Of a stretch of DNA of 64,000 nucleotides, positions 1 through 8,552 are shown in pieces. Every line of letters starts with the position of its first letter. The first letter of the stretch is position 1. Source of the stretch: DAOUJH01 sp965116555 (GTDB lineage: Bacteria > Chloroflexota > Dehalococcoidia > Lucifugimonadales > QGNO01); NCBI GenBank assembly GCA_965116555.1, contig OZ220698.1, positions 372,001-436,000 on the forward strand, given 5' to 3'. Under the pieces are notes generated by a model. That model ran no database searches. It was not told the DNA's origin and saw only the letters and a list, made by a program, of their open reading frames with translations. Position numbers and translations under genes: made by a program.

Positions 1-1
1 G

Positions 2-328
2 GAAGTGCCCGCGGGCAGAATGGACCCGGGCGAAGACCCGGCCGAAGCAGCCCATAGAGAGCTTGGCGAAGAGACGGGGTTGAGAGCCGGGAAGCTTGAC
101 TTTCTAGGGACCTACTTCACTACTCCCGGATTCACCGACGAAGAGATGCATACGTTCCTGGCCACGGACTTGAGAGAAGGGGAGGCTCACCCCGATGAGG
201 ATGAAGAGGTGGAAAGAGTCACCATTCCGCTGGAACAAGCGGTGGAAATGGCGACGAATGGTGAACTGCACGACGGCAAGAGCATTGCCGCATTGCTGGT
301 AGCCTGGCAGCGCCTCGGGATGGGGTAG
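2..328 (+). CDS. NUDIX hydrolase, C-terminal part (ADP-ribose pyrophosphatase-like)
   Basis: The reading frame is open to the left window edge, so the N-terminus is missing. The visible 109 residues begin EVPAGRMDPGE and contain a complete Nudix box (G-x5-E-x7-REL-x-EE-x-G), which binds the divalent metals that hydrolyse a nucleoside diphosphate linked to another moiety. The residues around the box (PAGRMDPGEDP) resemble the ADP-ribose pyrophosphatase branch, so ADP-ribose or a related sugar nucleotide is the best-guess substrate; this is inference. The gene converges on the aminotransferase gene on the other strand, with only 6 bases between the two stop codons. Confidence 0.85.
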   Translation, partial: EVPAGRMDPGEDPAEAAHRELGEETGLRAGKLDFLGTYFTTPGFTDEEMHTFLATDLREGEAHPDEDEEVERVTIPLEQAVEMATNGELHDGKSIAALLVAWQRLGMG

Positions 329-334
329 GGCGCC

Positions 335-1633
335 CTACGACTGCAGCTCTTTGGCGGCCTCTTCTATTGCTTCTATGGTCTTCTGGATGTCGTCGTCCGT
401 GTGGGCCAGGGCCATATAGAACTTCTGCCCTGCCTTGAGGACACCTCGCTCCAGAAGAAGACTGTTGAACCGCTTTAGCATGGCCCCGTCGGCGTTCAAC
501 GTTGAACGGTAGGTGGTGATCTCCTGGTTGGTGAAGTACGCGTCGAAGACGGTGTCGTCGCCAACCACGCTGACTGGGATCTCGGCTTGGTCCATGATCT
601 CTTGAAGCGCCGCTTTGAGCGCGTGGCCGCTGCTGTGCAGACGCTGGTATGTGCCGGGTTTACGCATTTCGGCCAGTGTGGCCAAACCTGCGGTAGCGGC
701 GATGGGGTTGCCGTTCAAGGTGCCGATCTGTGGAATGAAACCGTCCTCCTCGGCCAATGAGGCGTCGTAGGCTTGCATGATTTCACTCCGCCCCGCCACT
801 GCTCCCAGGGGATAACCTCCGCCAACTATTTTCCCAAAGGCTGCCAGGTCCGGGGTCACGTTGTAGAACTCCTGGGCGCCCCCGTAAGCCATGCGGAAGC
901 CGGTGACCACCTCATCGAATATCAGAGGAATCTCGTACTCACTGGTGATATCCCTGAGTCCTTGCAGGAAGCCGTCTATGGGAGTGAGGATGCGCTGCAT
1001 CGGCTCTACAATCACTCCGGCCAGTTCGTCATGGTTCTCGGCTATGATCTTAGAGGTGGTTTCCAGGTCGTTGTAGGGAGCTATGAGTATGGTCTCCGAA
1101 ACGGCTCTTGGTATGCCGGCGGAGCCCGTTTCAGGTTGCGGGAACTCAAGGAGCCTCGTTGGAGTCACGCTTTGCAAGGCGTAATCGCTGGTGCCGTGGA
1201 AACCGCCCTCGAACTTGAGTATCTTGTCGCGCTTGCGATAGGCGCGGACGGCGCGCATGCACTGGAAGGTCGCATCCGTGCCGCTGGTGGTGAATCGCAC
1301 CAGGTCGGCGCAGGGCACCGCGCTTGATATCTCCTCGGCCAGCTGAATTGCCGGAGCATTGGGTATGAAGTAAGTGCTGCCCCGTTCCAGGTAGTCGCGG
1401 ACGGCCTGCACCACGGATGGATGACCGTGTCCCAGCACCATTGGGCCGGAGCCCAGCAGGTAGTCGATGTACTCGTTGCCGCTGAAGTCGTAGAGCTTGG
1501 AGCCTCTTCCTTCCTTCACAATGAAGCCGGTTTCAAAGTCGCCGGAGCCGTTGCCCATTTCACCGGCAGGCATGTTGCGCCGGGCCATCTCCAGGAGGCT
1601 CTTTTCCTCTTCGCTCTGCGGTTTTCTTGACAT
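335..1633 (-). CDS. glutamate-1-semialdehyde aminomutase-like class III aminotransferase
   Basis: A 432-residue fold-type-I PLP enzyme of the HemL-like class III aminotransferase family. Visible motifs are the phosphate-binding SGTDAT (117-122), DEVVTGF (240-246) that contacts the pyridine ring, and the Schiff-base lysine in AFGKIVGGGYP (about residue 268). HemL turns glutamate-1-semialdehyde into 5-aminolevulinate for tetrapyrrole synthesis, and the length fits. However, HemL-like proteins are often paralogous aminotransferases with other substrates, and no other haem genes are adjacent, so the exact reaction is uncertain. A GAGG ribosome site lies just before the ATG. The gene is the last of a leftward set, 8 bases after malate dehydrogenase. 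Confidence 0.8.
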   Translation of the reverse strand: MSRKPQSEEEKSLLEMARRNMPAGEMGNGSGDFETGFIVKEGRGSKLYDFSGNEYIDYLLGSGPMVLGHGHPSVVQAVRDYLERGSTYFIPNAPAIQLAEEISSAVPCADLVRFTTSGTDATFQCMRAVRAYRKRDKILKFEGGFHGTSDYALQSVTPTRLLEFPQPETGSAGIPRAVSETILIAPYNDLETTSKIIAENHDELAGVIVEPMQRILTPIDGFLQGLRDITSEYEIPLIFDEVVTGFRMAYGGAQEFYNVTPDLAAFGKIVGGGYPLGAVAGRSEIMQAYDASLAEEDGFIPQIGTLNGNPIAATAGLATLAEMRKPGTYQRLHSSGHALKAALQEIMDQAEIPVSVVGDDTVFDAYFTNQEITTYRSTLNADGAMLKRFNSLLLERGVLKAGQKFYMALAHTDDDIQKTIEAIEEAAKELQS

Positions 1634-1641
1634 TTTGGCCT

Positions 1642-2577
1642 CTAGCTAGTGGAGCTGTGCATGACGCCGACCAGCTCTTCCACGGCATCCACCGACTTCT
1701 GCAGCATGGCTTGCTCCTCCGAGGAGAGCTTGATCTCTACAACCTCTTCCAAGCCGGACGCGCCCAGCTTGACCGGTACGCCCGCAAAGTAGCCGTTGAC
1801 CCCGTACTCGCCCTGCAGATAGGCGGCACAGGGAAGGATGCGATGCTGGTCCAGGACAATGGAGTCGACCATTTCCGCCACTCCGGCGGACGGCGCGTAG
1901 TAGGCGCTGCCCGTCTTGAGCAGGGCGACGATCTCTCCACCGCCGTCGCGGGTGCGCTGCACAATGGCGTCCAGCCTCTCCTTGGAGACGAGCTCGCTGA
2001 TTGGTCTGCCGCCCACGGTGGTATAGCCGACGATGGGCACCATGGTGTCGCCGTGGCCTCCCAGTACGTAGGCCTGTATGTCCCTGACGGAGACGTTCAG
2101 CTCTTGGGACAGAAACGTCCGGAAACGGGCGGTATCCAGGATGCCGGACTGGCCTATGACCCGCTCCCTGGGAAAGCCGCTTACCTCGAAGGAGTGCTGC
2201 GCCATGGCGTCCAGCGGATTGGTCACTACTATGATGATGGAGTCGGGGGAGTGTTTGGCGGCTTCCCGCGTCACCGCGCCCACGATGTTCATGTTGGTGA
2301 GCAGCAGGTCGTCGCGGCTCATGCCGGGTTTGCGGGCCACCCCTGAAGTGATGACGACGATGTCGGAGCCTGCGGTTTCGTCGTAGCTGTTGCTGCCAAC
2401 AATATTGGCGTCGGAGCCGACGACGGGTCCCGACTCCAGTATGTCCAGGGCTTTGCCTTGCGGCATCCCCTCAACGATATCTACGAGCACAATATCGGCG
2501 TAGCCTCGCTCGAAGAGGCGCTGCGCCGTGGTCGCTCCAACCTGCCCGGCTCCAATTACGGTTATCTTCTTACGCAT
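1642..2577 (-). CDS. mdh: malate dehydrogenase (LDH-like type)
   Basis: A 311-residue NAD-dependent 2-hydroxyacid dehydrogenase of the lactate/malate family. It has the Rossmann motif GAGQVGATTA at the N-terminus, VVITSGVARKPGMSRDDLL (substrate loop with arginine, typical of malate rather than lactate specificity) and the catalytic histidine in LGGHGDTMVP. The product oxidises malate to oxaloacetate in the TCA cycle. The start ATG at 2575-2577 was chosen because AAGGAG sits about 10 bases upstream and because MRKKITVIGAG is the usual family N-terminus; a longer open frame upstream is not needed. It follows isocitrate dehydrogenase by 32 bases, so the two probably share a transcript. Confidence 0.93.
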   Translation of the reverse strand: MRKKITVIGAGQVGATTAQRLFERGYADIVLVDIVEGMPQGKALDILESGPVVGSDANIVGSNSYDETAGSDIVVITSGVARKPGMSRDDLLLTNMNIVGAVTREAAKHSPDSIIIVVTNPLDAMAQHSFEVSGFPRERVIGQSGILDTARFRTFLSQELNVSVRDIQAYVLGGHGDTMVPIVGYTTVGGRPISELVSKERLDAIVQRTRDGGGEIVALLKTGSAYYAPSAGVAEMVDSIVLDQHRILPCAAYLQGEYGVNGYFAGVPVKLGASGLEEVVEIKLSSEEQAMLQKSVDAVEELVGVMHSSTS

Positions 2578-2609
2578 TCCGTCTACACTCCTTGTTTGGT
2601 TGCTATGGT

Positions 2610-3815
2610 TTAGCTGGCGTTTACGTAGCCTTGCCACTTGGCTTCAAGGCCCGGGTCCTCCACGGTGGCCATTATGTAATCGCCGTACTCCTGGGCGGTT
2701 GCTCCGCTGTCTCTGCCCGTGGTTATCACCTTTCTTTCGTACTGGCCGCACACTTCCAGGGCCATGTTGAGCCTTCTGCCCAAGTCTCCGTAGCCTATGT
2801 GTTCCAGCATCATGGCGCCGGCGCGGATGATTGAGCTGGGGTCCGCATATTGAGCGCGGCCCTCGCGCACCATGCGGGGGGCGCTTCCGTGAATGGCCTC
2901 GAACATGGCGTTCTTCCGGCCGATGTTGGCGCTGCCAGCAGTGCCCACGCCACCCTGGATTTCGGCGGCTTCGTCAGTGAGGATGTCGCCGTACAGGTTG
3001 GGTAGAGCGAACACTTGGAAGTTGGAACGACGGGCTTTGTCCAAGAGCTTGGCCGTCATGATGTCTATGTACCAGCCTTCCCAGTCGATGCCGGGGTAAC
3101 GCTCCGCAACTCTGGCCGCTACTTCCAGGAATTTGCCGTCCGTGGTCTTGACCACGTTGGCCTTGGTTACCACGGTGACGTTGGTCTTGCCCGTCTTGGC
3201 GGCATGGGCAAAGGCGGCTTCTATTATGCGCTCCGAACCCTGCGTGGTTATGACGCGGAAGTCTATGGCCAGATCGTCGGTGATGTTGATGCCCTGGCTG
3301 CCCACGGCGTAGAGGTCCTCCGTGTTCTCCCGGAAGAAAGTCCAGTCTATGTCTTCTTGCGGGACGCGCACCGGCCTCACGTTGGCAAAGAGATCAAGCT
3401 CGCGGCGCATGGCAACGTTGGCGCTTTCCAGGTTGGGCCAGCCGTCTCCCTTTTCAGGAGTATGGGTGGGGCCCTTCAGTGTAACGTGGCACGTTTTGAT
3501 CTCTGCCAGTACGTCGTCGGGGATTGACTGGAGCTTTTCGGCGCGGTTTTCAATGGTCAAGCCCTCAATCACTTTGAACTGCACCTTGCCGCTTTCTACT
3601 TCACTGCGCAGGAGATACTCCAGGACGCGCTGTGCCTCGGCAGTTATGGCGGGTCCGATGCCGTCGCCGCCTATGACGCCTATGATGATGGGTTTCACTT
3701 CGGAGAAGTCGGTGCTGGTGTCCTCCGTTTTGAGTCGTTCCACCCGGTCCAACTGCTGCTGGACTATGACTCCAAAGTGCTCCCTAGCCTTTTCAGAAAC
3801 CTGATTATTGGTCAA
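2610..3815 (-). CDS. icd: isocitrate dehydrogenase (isocitrate/isopropylmalate DH family)
   Basis: About 401 residues. The frame shows GDGIGP near the start, RRELDLFANVRPVRVP and FRENTEDLYAVG, which form the isocitrate and cofactor site in this family. The protein most likely performs oxidative decarboxylation of isocitrate to 2-oxoglutarate. Whether it uses NAD or NADP cannot be settled by eye. The chosen start is a TTG at 3813-3815: AAAGGAG lies 6 bases upstream of it, while the longer upstream ATG lacks such a site. Its place directly before mdh supports a TCA-cycle role over 3-isopropylmalate dehydrogenase. Confidence 0.85.
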   Translation of the reverse strand: MTNNQVSEKAREHFGVIVQQQLDRVERLKTEDTSTDFSEVKPIIIGVIGGDGIGPAITAEAQRVLEYLLRSEVESGKVQFKVIEGLTIENRAEKLQSIPDDVLAEIKTCHVTLKGPTHTPEKGDGWPNLESANVAMRRELDLFANVRPVRVPQEDIDWTFFRENTEDLYAVGSQGINITDDLAIDFRVITTQGSERIIEAAFAHAAKTGKTNVTVVTKANVVKTTDGKFLEVAARVAERYPGIDWEGWYIDIMTAKLLDKARRSNFQVFALPNLYGDILTDEAAEIQGGVGTAGSANIGRKNAMFEAIHGSAPRMVREGRAQYADPSSIIRAGAMMLEHIGYGDLGRRLNMALEVCGQYERKVITTGRDSGATAQEYGDYIMATVEDPGLEAKWQGYVNAS

Positions 3816-4017
3816 ACCTAACTCCTTTCGGGCAAACGAACACACTGCACAAATATAAGCGAGTTGTACTTGACGGCTTTCCGTCTATAGATCCAGGCGA
3901 CAGGAGTCGCAAAGCAATAGCGCCTTTCCAGCGCGTTGAAAGTATTGAACCAACTGCTTTTTCAGCTAGCGCGGATTATATCAGGAAAATGAATTAGAGC
4001 AACGGAAGAGGCGAGGA

Positions 4018-4215
4018 TTATATGCGACCCCAGCCAAGTCCCTGCCATAGCAGGCTCTGTGACAGGGACTCGGCAAGCCCAGCCTTCCAGGGATTGCTCT
4101 TCTGATTGATCAGAGAATGCTGTTGGCTTCCCGGCGCAACGTTGACAATGGCACTGATAGCCGCCCAAAAAGAAGAGATTTCGCTGATGTCCTCTGGCCG
4201 CTTGTCTTCAATCAT
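4018..4215 (-). CDS. small ORF behind carboxyltransferase; possible acyl-CoA carboxylase accessory subunit
   Basis: A 65-residue frame starting 8 bases after the carboxyltransferase stop codon and on the same strand. The sequence has an N-terminal helix-like part (EISSFWAAISAIVNVA) and then a NPWKAGLAESL segment. This layout recalls small epsilon/OadG-type accessory proteins often encoded behind biotin-dependent carboxyltransferases, which have an Ala-rich helix followed by a W-x-x-x-G-(R/L) motif. No strong ribosome site is visible; translation could be coupled to the upstream stop. The resemblance is inferred from short patterns, and the frame could be fortuitous. Confidence 0.4.
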   Translation of the reverse strand: MIEDKRPEDISEISSFWAAISAIVNVAPGSQQHSLINQKSNPWKAGLAESLSQSLLWQGLGWGRI

Positions 4216-4223
4216 GAGCTCAT

Positions 4224-5786
4224 CTATAGAGGAATGCTGCCGTGTTTCTTTGGCGGCAGGCTATCCCGTTTGTTCTTCAGCATTTCCAGGGCTCTTATGA
4301 TTTGGGGACGGGTCTCCACCGGATCGATGATGTCATCAACGTAACCACGCCCTGCGGCTATATAAGGATGGGCAAACTGCTTGCGGTACTCTTTGGCAAG
4401 CTTTGTCTTCGTTTTCTCAGGATTTTCAGCCTCGGCAATCTGTGCGCGGTTTATTATGCTTACCGCGCCTTCCGGCCCCATGACGGCTATCTCCGCCGTG
4501 GGCCATGCCAGATTGATGTCGGCGCGCAGGTGCTTGCTGCCCATGACTATGTATGCGCCGCCGTATGCCTTACGAGTGATTACCGTCACTTTGGGTACGG
4601 TAGCCTCCGCATACGAGTAGATGAGCTTTGCGCCATGGCGAATGATGCCCCTGTGCTCCTGGTCCGTTCCTGGCAAGTATCCTGGCACGTCCACCAGGGT
4701 GACAATGGGAATGTTGAAAGCATCGCAGAAGCGCACGAAGCGCGATGCTTTGTCGGAGGCGTCTATATCCAGTACGCCCGCCAGGTAAGCCGGCTGCTGC
4801 GCCACTATGCCAACGGGATTGCCGGCCATACGTGCGAAACCTACGATTATATTGGGCGCGAAGAGCCGCTGGACTTCCATGAAATCGCCGTCATCCACGA
4901 TTCTGAAGATGACCTCTTGCATGTCGTAGGCCTTTATCGGGTCGTCGGGGACCATATCGCCCAGCGCATCATCCGTACGGGTCGCATCATCAAAGGAGAT
5001 GACTGAAGGCGGGTCCTCCATGTTGTTTTGAGGGAGGAAGCTGAGGAGGCGCCGCACCTCGTCCAGTGTCTCTTCCTCTGAGGGCAACGTGAAGTGCGCC
5101 ATGCCGCTGAGGCGTGCGTGCGTGTCGGCTCCTCCAAGAGACTCGTGGTCGACCACCTCGCCGGTGGCGGCCTTGATGACATCCGGGCCGGTGATGTACA
5201 TCTGCCCGTTGCCGTCCGCCATGAAAACAAAGTCCGTAATGGCGGGAGAGTAGACGGCCCCGCCGGCACAGGGTCCCAGGATGACCGATATCTGGGGCAC
5301 TACGCCGGATGCCAGGGTGTTCCTGAGAAAGATGTCGCCGTAGCCTGCCAGGCTTATTACGCCGTCCTGGATGCGGGCTCCTCCCGAGTCTATGAGACCC
5401 ACTACGGGAGCGCCGTTCTTCATGGCCATATCCATGACTTTACAGATTTTTTCAGCCACAGCTTCCGATAATGAGCCGCCGTAGACGGTGAAGTCTTGGG
5501 AATACAGGTAAACAAGGCGGCCGTGCACCGTACCGTAGCCAGCGACAACGGCATCCCCGGGATGAAGGTCGCCGTCCTTTCCGGTGCCGGTGGACCACTG
5601 GGTCACGAACGGGTCCAGCTCTTTGAAAGAACCTTCGTCAAGGAATAGGTCAACCCGCTCGCGAGCCGTCAGCTTGCCCTTGGCGTGTTGCTGCTCGATG
5701 CGCTTTTTGCCGCCGCCTTCGCGGCCTCGTTCTCGAAGCTTTCGTAGTTCCGACAAGCGTTCGTTGGTCTTTTTTTCGATAGCCAT
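4224..5786 (-). CDS. acyl-CoA carboxylase carboxyltransferase subunit (propionyl-CoA/methylmalonyl-CoA type)
   Basis: A 520-residue protein of the carboxyltransferase family (PccB/MmdA). It begins with the usual basic N-terminus (ERLSELRKLRERGREGGG), followed by HAKGKLTARER. The two crotonase-like halves carry the oxyanion-forming glycine motifs GGARIQDGV and GGAYIVMGSKHL. The enzyme moves carboxylate from biotin to an acyl-CoA, usually propionyl-CoA, giving methylmalonyl-CoA. The biotin carboxylase and biotin carrier are not in this window, so the complex must be completed elsewhere. No clear Shine-Dalgarno lies before the ATG. The gene leads the leftward set that continues with a small ORF and icd. 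Confidence 0.9.
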   Translation of the reverse strand: MAIEKKTNERLSELRKLRERGREGGGKKRIEQQHAKGKLTARERVDLFLDEGSFKELDPFVTQWSTGTGKDGDLHPGDAVVAGYGTVHGRLVYLYSQDFTVYGGSLSEAVAEKICKVMDMAMKNGAPVVGLIDSGGARIQDGVISLAGYGDIFLRNTLASGVVPQISVILGPCAGGAVYSPAITDFVFMADGNGQMYITGPDVIKAATGEVVDHESLGGADTHARLSGMAHFTLPSEEETLDEVRRLLSFLPQNNMEDPPSVISFDDATRTDDALGDMVPDDPIKAYDMQEVIFRIVDDGDFMEVQRLFAPNIIVGFARMAGNPVGIVAQQPAYLAGVLDIDASDKASRFVRFCDAFNIPIVTLVDVPGYLPGTDQEHRGIIRHGAKLIYSYAEATVPKVTVITRKAYGGAYIVMGSKHLRADINLAWPTAEIAVMGPEGAVSIINRAQIAEAENPEKTKTKLAKEYRKQFAHPYIAAGRGYVDDIIDPVETRPQIIRALEMLKNKRDSLPPKKHGSIPL

Positions 5787-6009
5787 TGGATTAGAGTCTA
5801 ACCGCTGCTTCAGGCTCCTGAAAAAAGCTTGCGAGATGCTAACACATTACTTTGCAGGACGCAACATTGGCAATTCGCAGTTCACCTGCACTTTGCCGGG
5901 TTTGTCACCGGCGGCGTCTTTGGTTGAATCCTCATCTGATAAGATAGCTTTGCTAGTTGAAAAAGCTAAGTTGTAGCTGTCATGCAGTCATGGTTACTGG
6001 AGAAGCAAT

Positions 6010-6513
6010 ATGACCTTCAATATAGAAGAAATGAGCGTTCTTGACAGACGCCGGATTGAAGCGGGCGTCCTTGGCCCCGTGTTCAAGGCGTTCGCCAGGG
6101 AGATTGGCGAAGAGAAGGCCAGAGAGATCATAGGCCGCACCATCGTGGAGATCGCTAAGGAGCAGGGCCAAGCTTTGGCTGAACGCGTGGGCGGTAACGA
6201 CCTGAAGACATTTGCCAAAGCCAAGGAACCGTGGACAAGAAACGCTGCCATAGAGACGGAGACGATCAAGGCAGATGAAGAAAATTATTCATTCAACGTA
6301 GTACGTTGCCGGTATGCTGAAATGTACAAAGAGCTGGGTATTCCAGAGCTGGGATTTTTGCTTTCTTGCGGACGTGACTTCGCCATGTCACAGGGGTTCA
6401 ATTCTGAAATCAAGCTGACTAGGACCCAGACGATAATGCAGGGCGCTTCACATTGTGATTTCCGCTATGCTATGAGCGATGCGCCACAGACCGCAAAATC
6501 CAACGGCGCTTGA
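6010..6513 (+). CDS. L-2-amino-thiazoline-4-carboxylic acid hydrolase family protein
   Basis: A 167-residue protein resembling the ATC_hydrolase family. Typical segments are VVRCRYAEMYKELGIPELG, LLSCGRDFAM and a GASHCDFRY ending. The founding enzyme opens the thiazoline ring of L-ATC to S-carbamoyl-cysteine in L-cysteine production by Pseudomonas; most homologs are uncharacterised, so a hydrolase role is only a family-level guess. The conserved cysteines (SCGRD and SHCDFRY) may be catalytic or metal-binding. Its TGA directly abuts the stop codon of cimA on the other strand, with no bases between. Confidence 0.75.
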   Translation: MTFNIEEMSVLDRRRIEAGVLGPVFKAFAREIGEEKAREIIGRTIVEIAKEQGQALAERVGGNDLKTFAKAKEPWTRNAAIETETIKADEENYSFNVVRCRYAEMYKELGIPELGFLLSCGRDFAMSQGFNSEIKLTRTQTIMQGASHCDFRYAMSDAPQTAKSNGA

Positions 6514-8100
6514 TTACTCTCCGTACTTGAGCAGCCAGTATTCCAGGCTGTCGGTCATTGCAGTCCAGCTTGCTTCGATTATGTTGGGCGAGGCGCCTAC
6601 GGTCTGCCAGGTGTGCGTGCCGTCGGTGGACTCCACCAGCACCCTGACTACGGCGCCTGTCCCGCCGCTCTGGTCTACCACGCGGACCTTGTAGTCGACC
6701 AGGCGGATGGCGCTCAGCTCCGGGTAGTCTATGAGCAGGGCTTTGCGTAAAGCGCCGTCCAGGGCGTTCACGGGGCCGTTTCCAATGTCAGCGGTATGCC
6801 GGACTTCCGTGCCTACCCTGATCTTAACCGTGGCTTCTGAAAGCGGTTCTTCGCTGCCGGTTATCTCCGGGGCAAGCCGCTGGTCTATGATTACCCGGTA
6901 GTCTATGGGGTGGAATGGTCGGCTGTACCCGTCTACGGTGCGCCGCACAAGCAGCTCAAAGGAAGCCTCCGCACCTTCGTACTGATATCCCAGGCTTTCC
7001 TGCTCCTTGATCTCTTCCACTAGTTGGGCCGCTTTCCCCCGGGATACGTCCACGTCTATGCCGAGCTCTTTGATCTTGTAGGCCACGTTGCCGCGTCCGG
7101 CCAGCTCTGAAACCAGCATTCGCGTGCTGTTGCCCACCAGCTCAGGCCGGATGTGCTGATAGCTGTCCTCCAGCTTGGCCACCGCGGAGCCGTGCAGGCC
7201 GCCTTTGTGGCTGAAAGCGCTATGCCCCACAAATGGCTGGTTGCCCACTGGCGGCATGTTTACTATCTCGCTTATGTACCTGTGTACCTCCGTTAGCGAT
7301 TCCATCTGTTTGTCGCTGATGGCCGGGATGCCAAGTTTCAGCTTAAGGTTGGCTGCAACCGAGAGGATATTGGCGTTGCCGCAACGCTCTCCGTATCCGT
7401 TGATGCATCCCTGTACCTGTCTGACGCCTGCCGCCACTGCCGCCAGGCTGTTGGCCACCGCCACCTCGCAGTCGTTGTGGGCGTGGATGCCCAGCGGCAC
7501 GTCGATCTGCTCCTTCACCCTGGATACGATTTCTTGCACCTCGTGAGGCAGCGTCCCTCCGTTGGTGTCGCAGAGGATTATGGTCTCAGCGCCCGCGGAA
7601 GCAGCAGCACGGATGCACTGTAATGCGTACTCCGGGTCCGCCTTGTATCCATCGAAGAAGTGCTCAGCGTCCAGGAACACTCTCCGTCCCTGTTCTTTGA
7701 GAAAGGCAACGGAGTCCGAGATCATGGCCAGGTTCTCTTCCAGACTTGTTTCCAGGATTCGAGTGACCTGCATGTCCCAGCTTTTGGCTACCAGGGTGAT
7801 TACCGGGGTCTCCGCCTCTATGAGCGTTCTCAGATTGGCGTCCTGGTCGGCGGAGACGCCTGCTCGCCGTGTGCTTCCAAAAGCGACTATCGTGGAGTTC
7901 GATAGGTTGAGGAACTTGGCCCTGCGAAAATACTCCGCGTCTTTTGGATTGGAACCGGGCCAGCCGCCCTCTATGTAAGCCACGCCAAGCTCGTCCAGCT
8001 TGCGCGTAATCTTGATCTTATCCGCTACGGAGAGGGAGATCCCCTCCATCTGAGCGCCGTCTCGTAAGGTCGTATCGTAAAGTTCAACTTTGTCCATCAT
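6514..8100 (-). CDS. cimA: (R)-citramalate synthase
   Basis: A 528-residue protein of the LeuA/CimA acyltransferase family. The N-terminal HMGL-like TIM barrel shows YDTTLRDGAQMEG (metal and substrate site), GGWPGSNPKD and HAHNDCEVAVAN. The C-terminal third is a LeuA-type regulatory domain. GGWPGSNPKD is the signature of the CimA branch, as opposed to 2-isopropylmalate synthase. The enzyme condenses pyruvate with acetyl-CoA to citramalate, the first step of the threonine-independent route to 2-oxobutyrate and isoleucine. Two ATGs start the frame; the ribosome site (AGCAGGA) is moderate. Expression is governed by the T-box leader directly upstream. Confidence 0.93.
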   Translation of the reverse strand: MMDKVELYDTTLRDGAQMEGISLSVADKIKITRKLDELGVAYIEGGWPGSNPKDAEYFRRAKFLNLSNSTIVAFGSTRRAGVSADQDANLRTLIEAETPVITLVAKSWDMQVTRILETSLEENLAMISDSVAFLKEQGRRVFLDAEHFFDGYKADPEYALQCIRAAASAGAETIILCDTNGGTLPHEVQEIVSRVKEQIDVPLGIHAHNDCEVAVANSLAAVAAGVRQVQGCINGYGERCGNANILSVAANLKLKLGIPAISDKQMESLTEVHRYISEIVNMPPVGNQPFVGHSAFSHKGGLHGSAVAKLEDSYQHIRPELVGNSTRMLVSELAGRGNVAYKIKELGIDVDVSRGKAAQLVEEIKEQESLGYQYEGAEASFELLVRRTVDGYSRPFHPIDYRVIIDQRLAPEITGSEEPLSEATVKIRVGTEVRHTADIGNGPVNALDGALRKALLIDYPELSAIRLVDYKVRVVDQSGGTGAVVRVLVESTDGTHTWQTVGASPNIIEASWTAMTDSLEYWLLKYGE

Positions 8101-8116
8101 GTCCTGCTCACTGCTC

Positions 8117-8396
8117 TACAAAAAAACAGCCCGTCTCACAAGAGACGAGCCTTTCACCCGTGGTACCACTCTTTTTCCCCAAAACCGGGGCACTCTATTG
8201 AGGTGCAGTCACACCCCTGTCCGTCATAACGGGAGACAACCCCGTCCCGGTCTACTTTCCTGTCTATATTGGACAGGATTTCGGCGGGAGGCTCAGGAGG
8301 GATTTTCGGCCAGGCTCCTAGCGTCCGCTTCCACCGTACCGGACTCGCTATGCCGGACAACTGGCTTACTCGTCTCCGTCTTAGCCGCTGCAATTG
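8117..8396 (-). ncRNA. T-box leader of cimA
   Basis: Read on the minus strand, the leader has the hallmark T-box core (GTGGTACCACG, from plus positions 8158-8168), whose UGGU bulge pairs with the uncharged tRNA acceptor end. A Stem I has an AG bulge and a terminal GGTGGAAG loop, and the lower internal loop carries AGUA opposite GAAAAUCC. An AUC triplet (isoleucine) lies in that loop at plus 8301-8303 and would suit cimA, but the exact specifier register needs structural modelling. An intrinsic terminator closes the leader. Uncharged tRNA(Ile) would be expected to stabilise the antiterminator and switch cimA on. Confidence 0.88.
8120..8150 (-). terminator. Intrinsic terminator of the cimA T-box
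   Basis: On the minus strand GCTCGTCTC pairs with GAGACGGGC (one G-U pair) around a TTGT loop, followed by TG and a run of seven T. The hairpin overlaps the region that would form the T-box antiterminator and ends about 20 bases before the cimA start codon. Confidence 0.85.
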
Positions 8397-8425
8397 AGCG
8401 TAGCACAGCTAGAACTTATGGTCAA
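8397..8425 (-). promoter_or_regulatory. Promoter of the cimA T-box transcript
   Basis: On the minus strand TTGACC (plus 8420-8425) and TACGCT (plus 8397-8402) are separated by exactly 17 bases, a good sigma-70-type spacing. Transcription would begin a few bases before the T-box Stem I. Confidence 0.6.
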
Positions 8426-8552
8426 GGTTGGCGGTTTGGGTTCTCCGTTTTACGTAGCCTGACAGTAGGAAAGCCGCGAGCCCCGTGAGGGCGATAGCCG
8501 AGAGTTTGGCCAGAGCCAGGGGGATGTTAAGGTGAGCGATCTAAGCGCGGAA

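Noticed and set aside
2592..2834. Plus-strand frames opposite mdh and icd
   Set aside because: They are shadows of conserved dehydrogenase genes with no motifs of their own.
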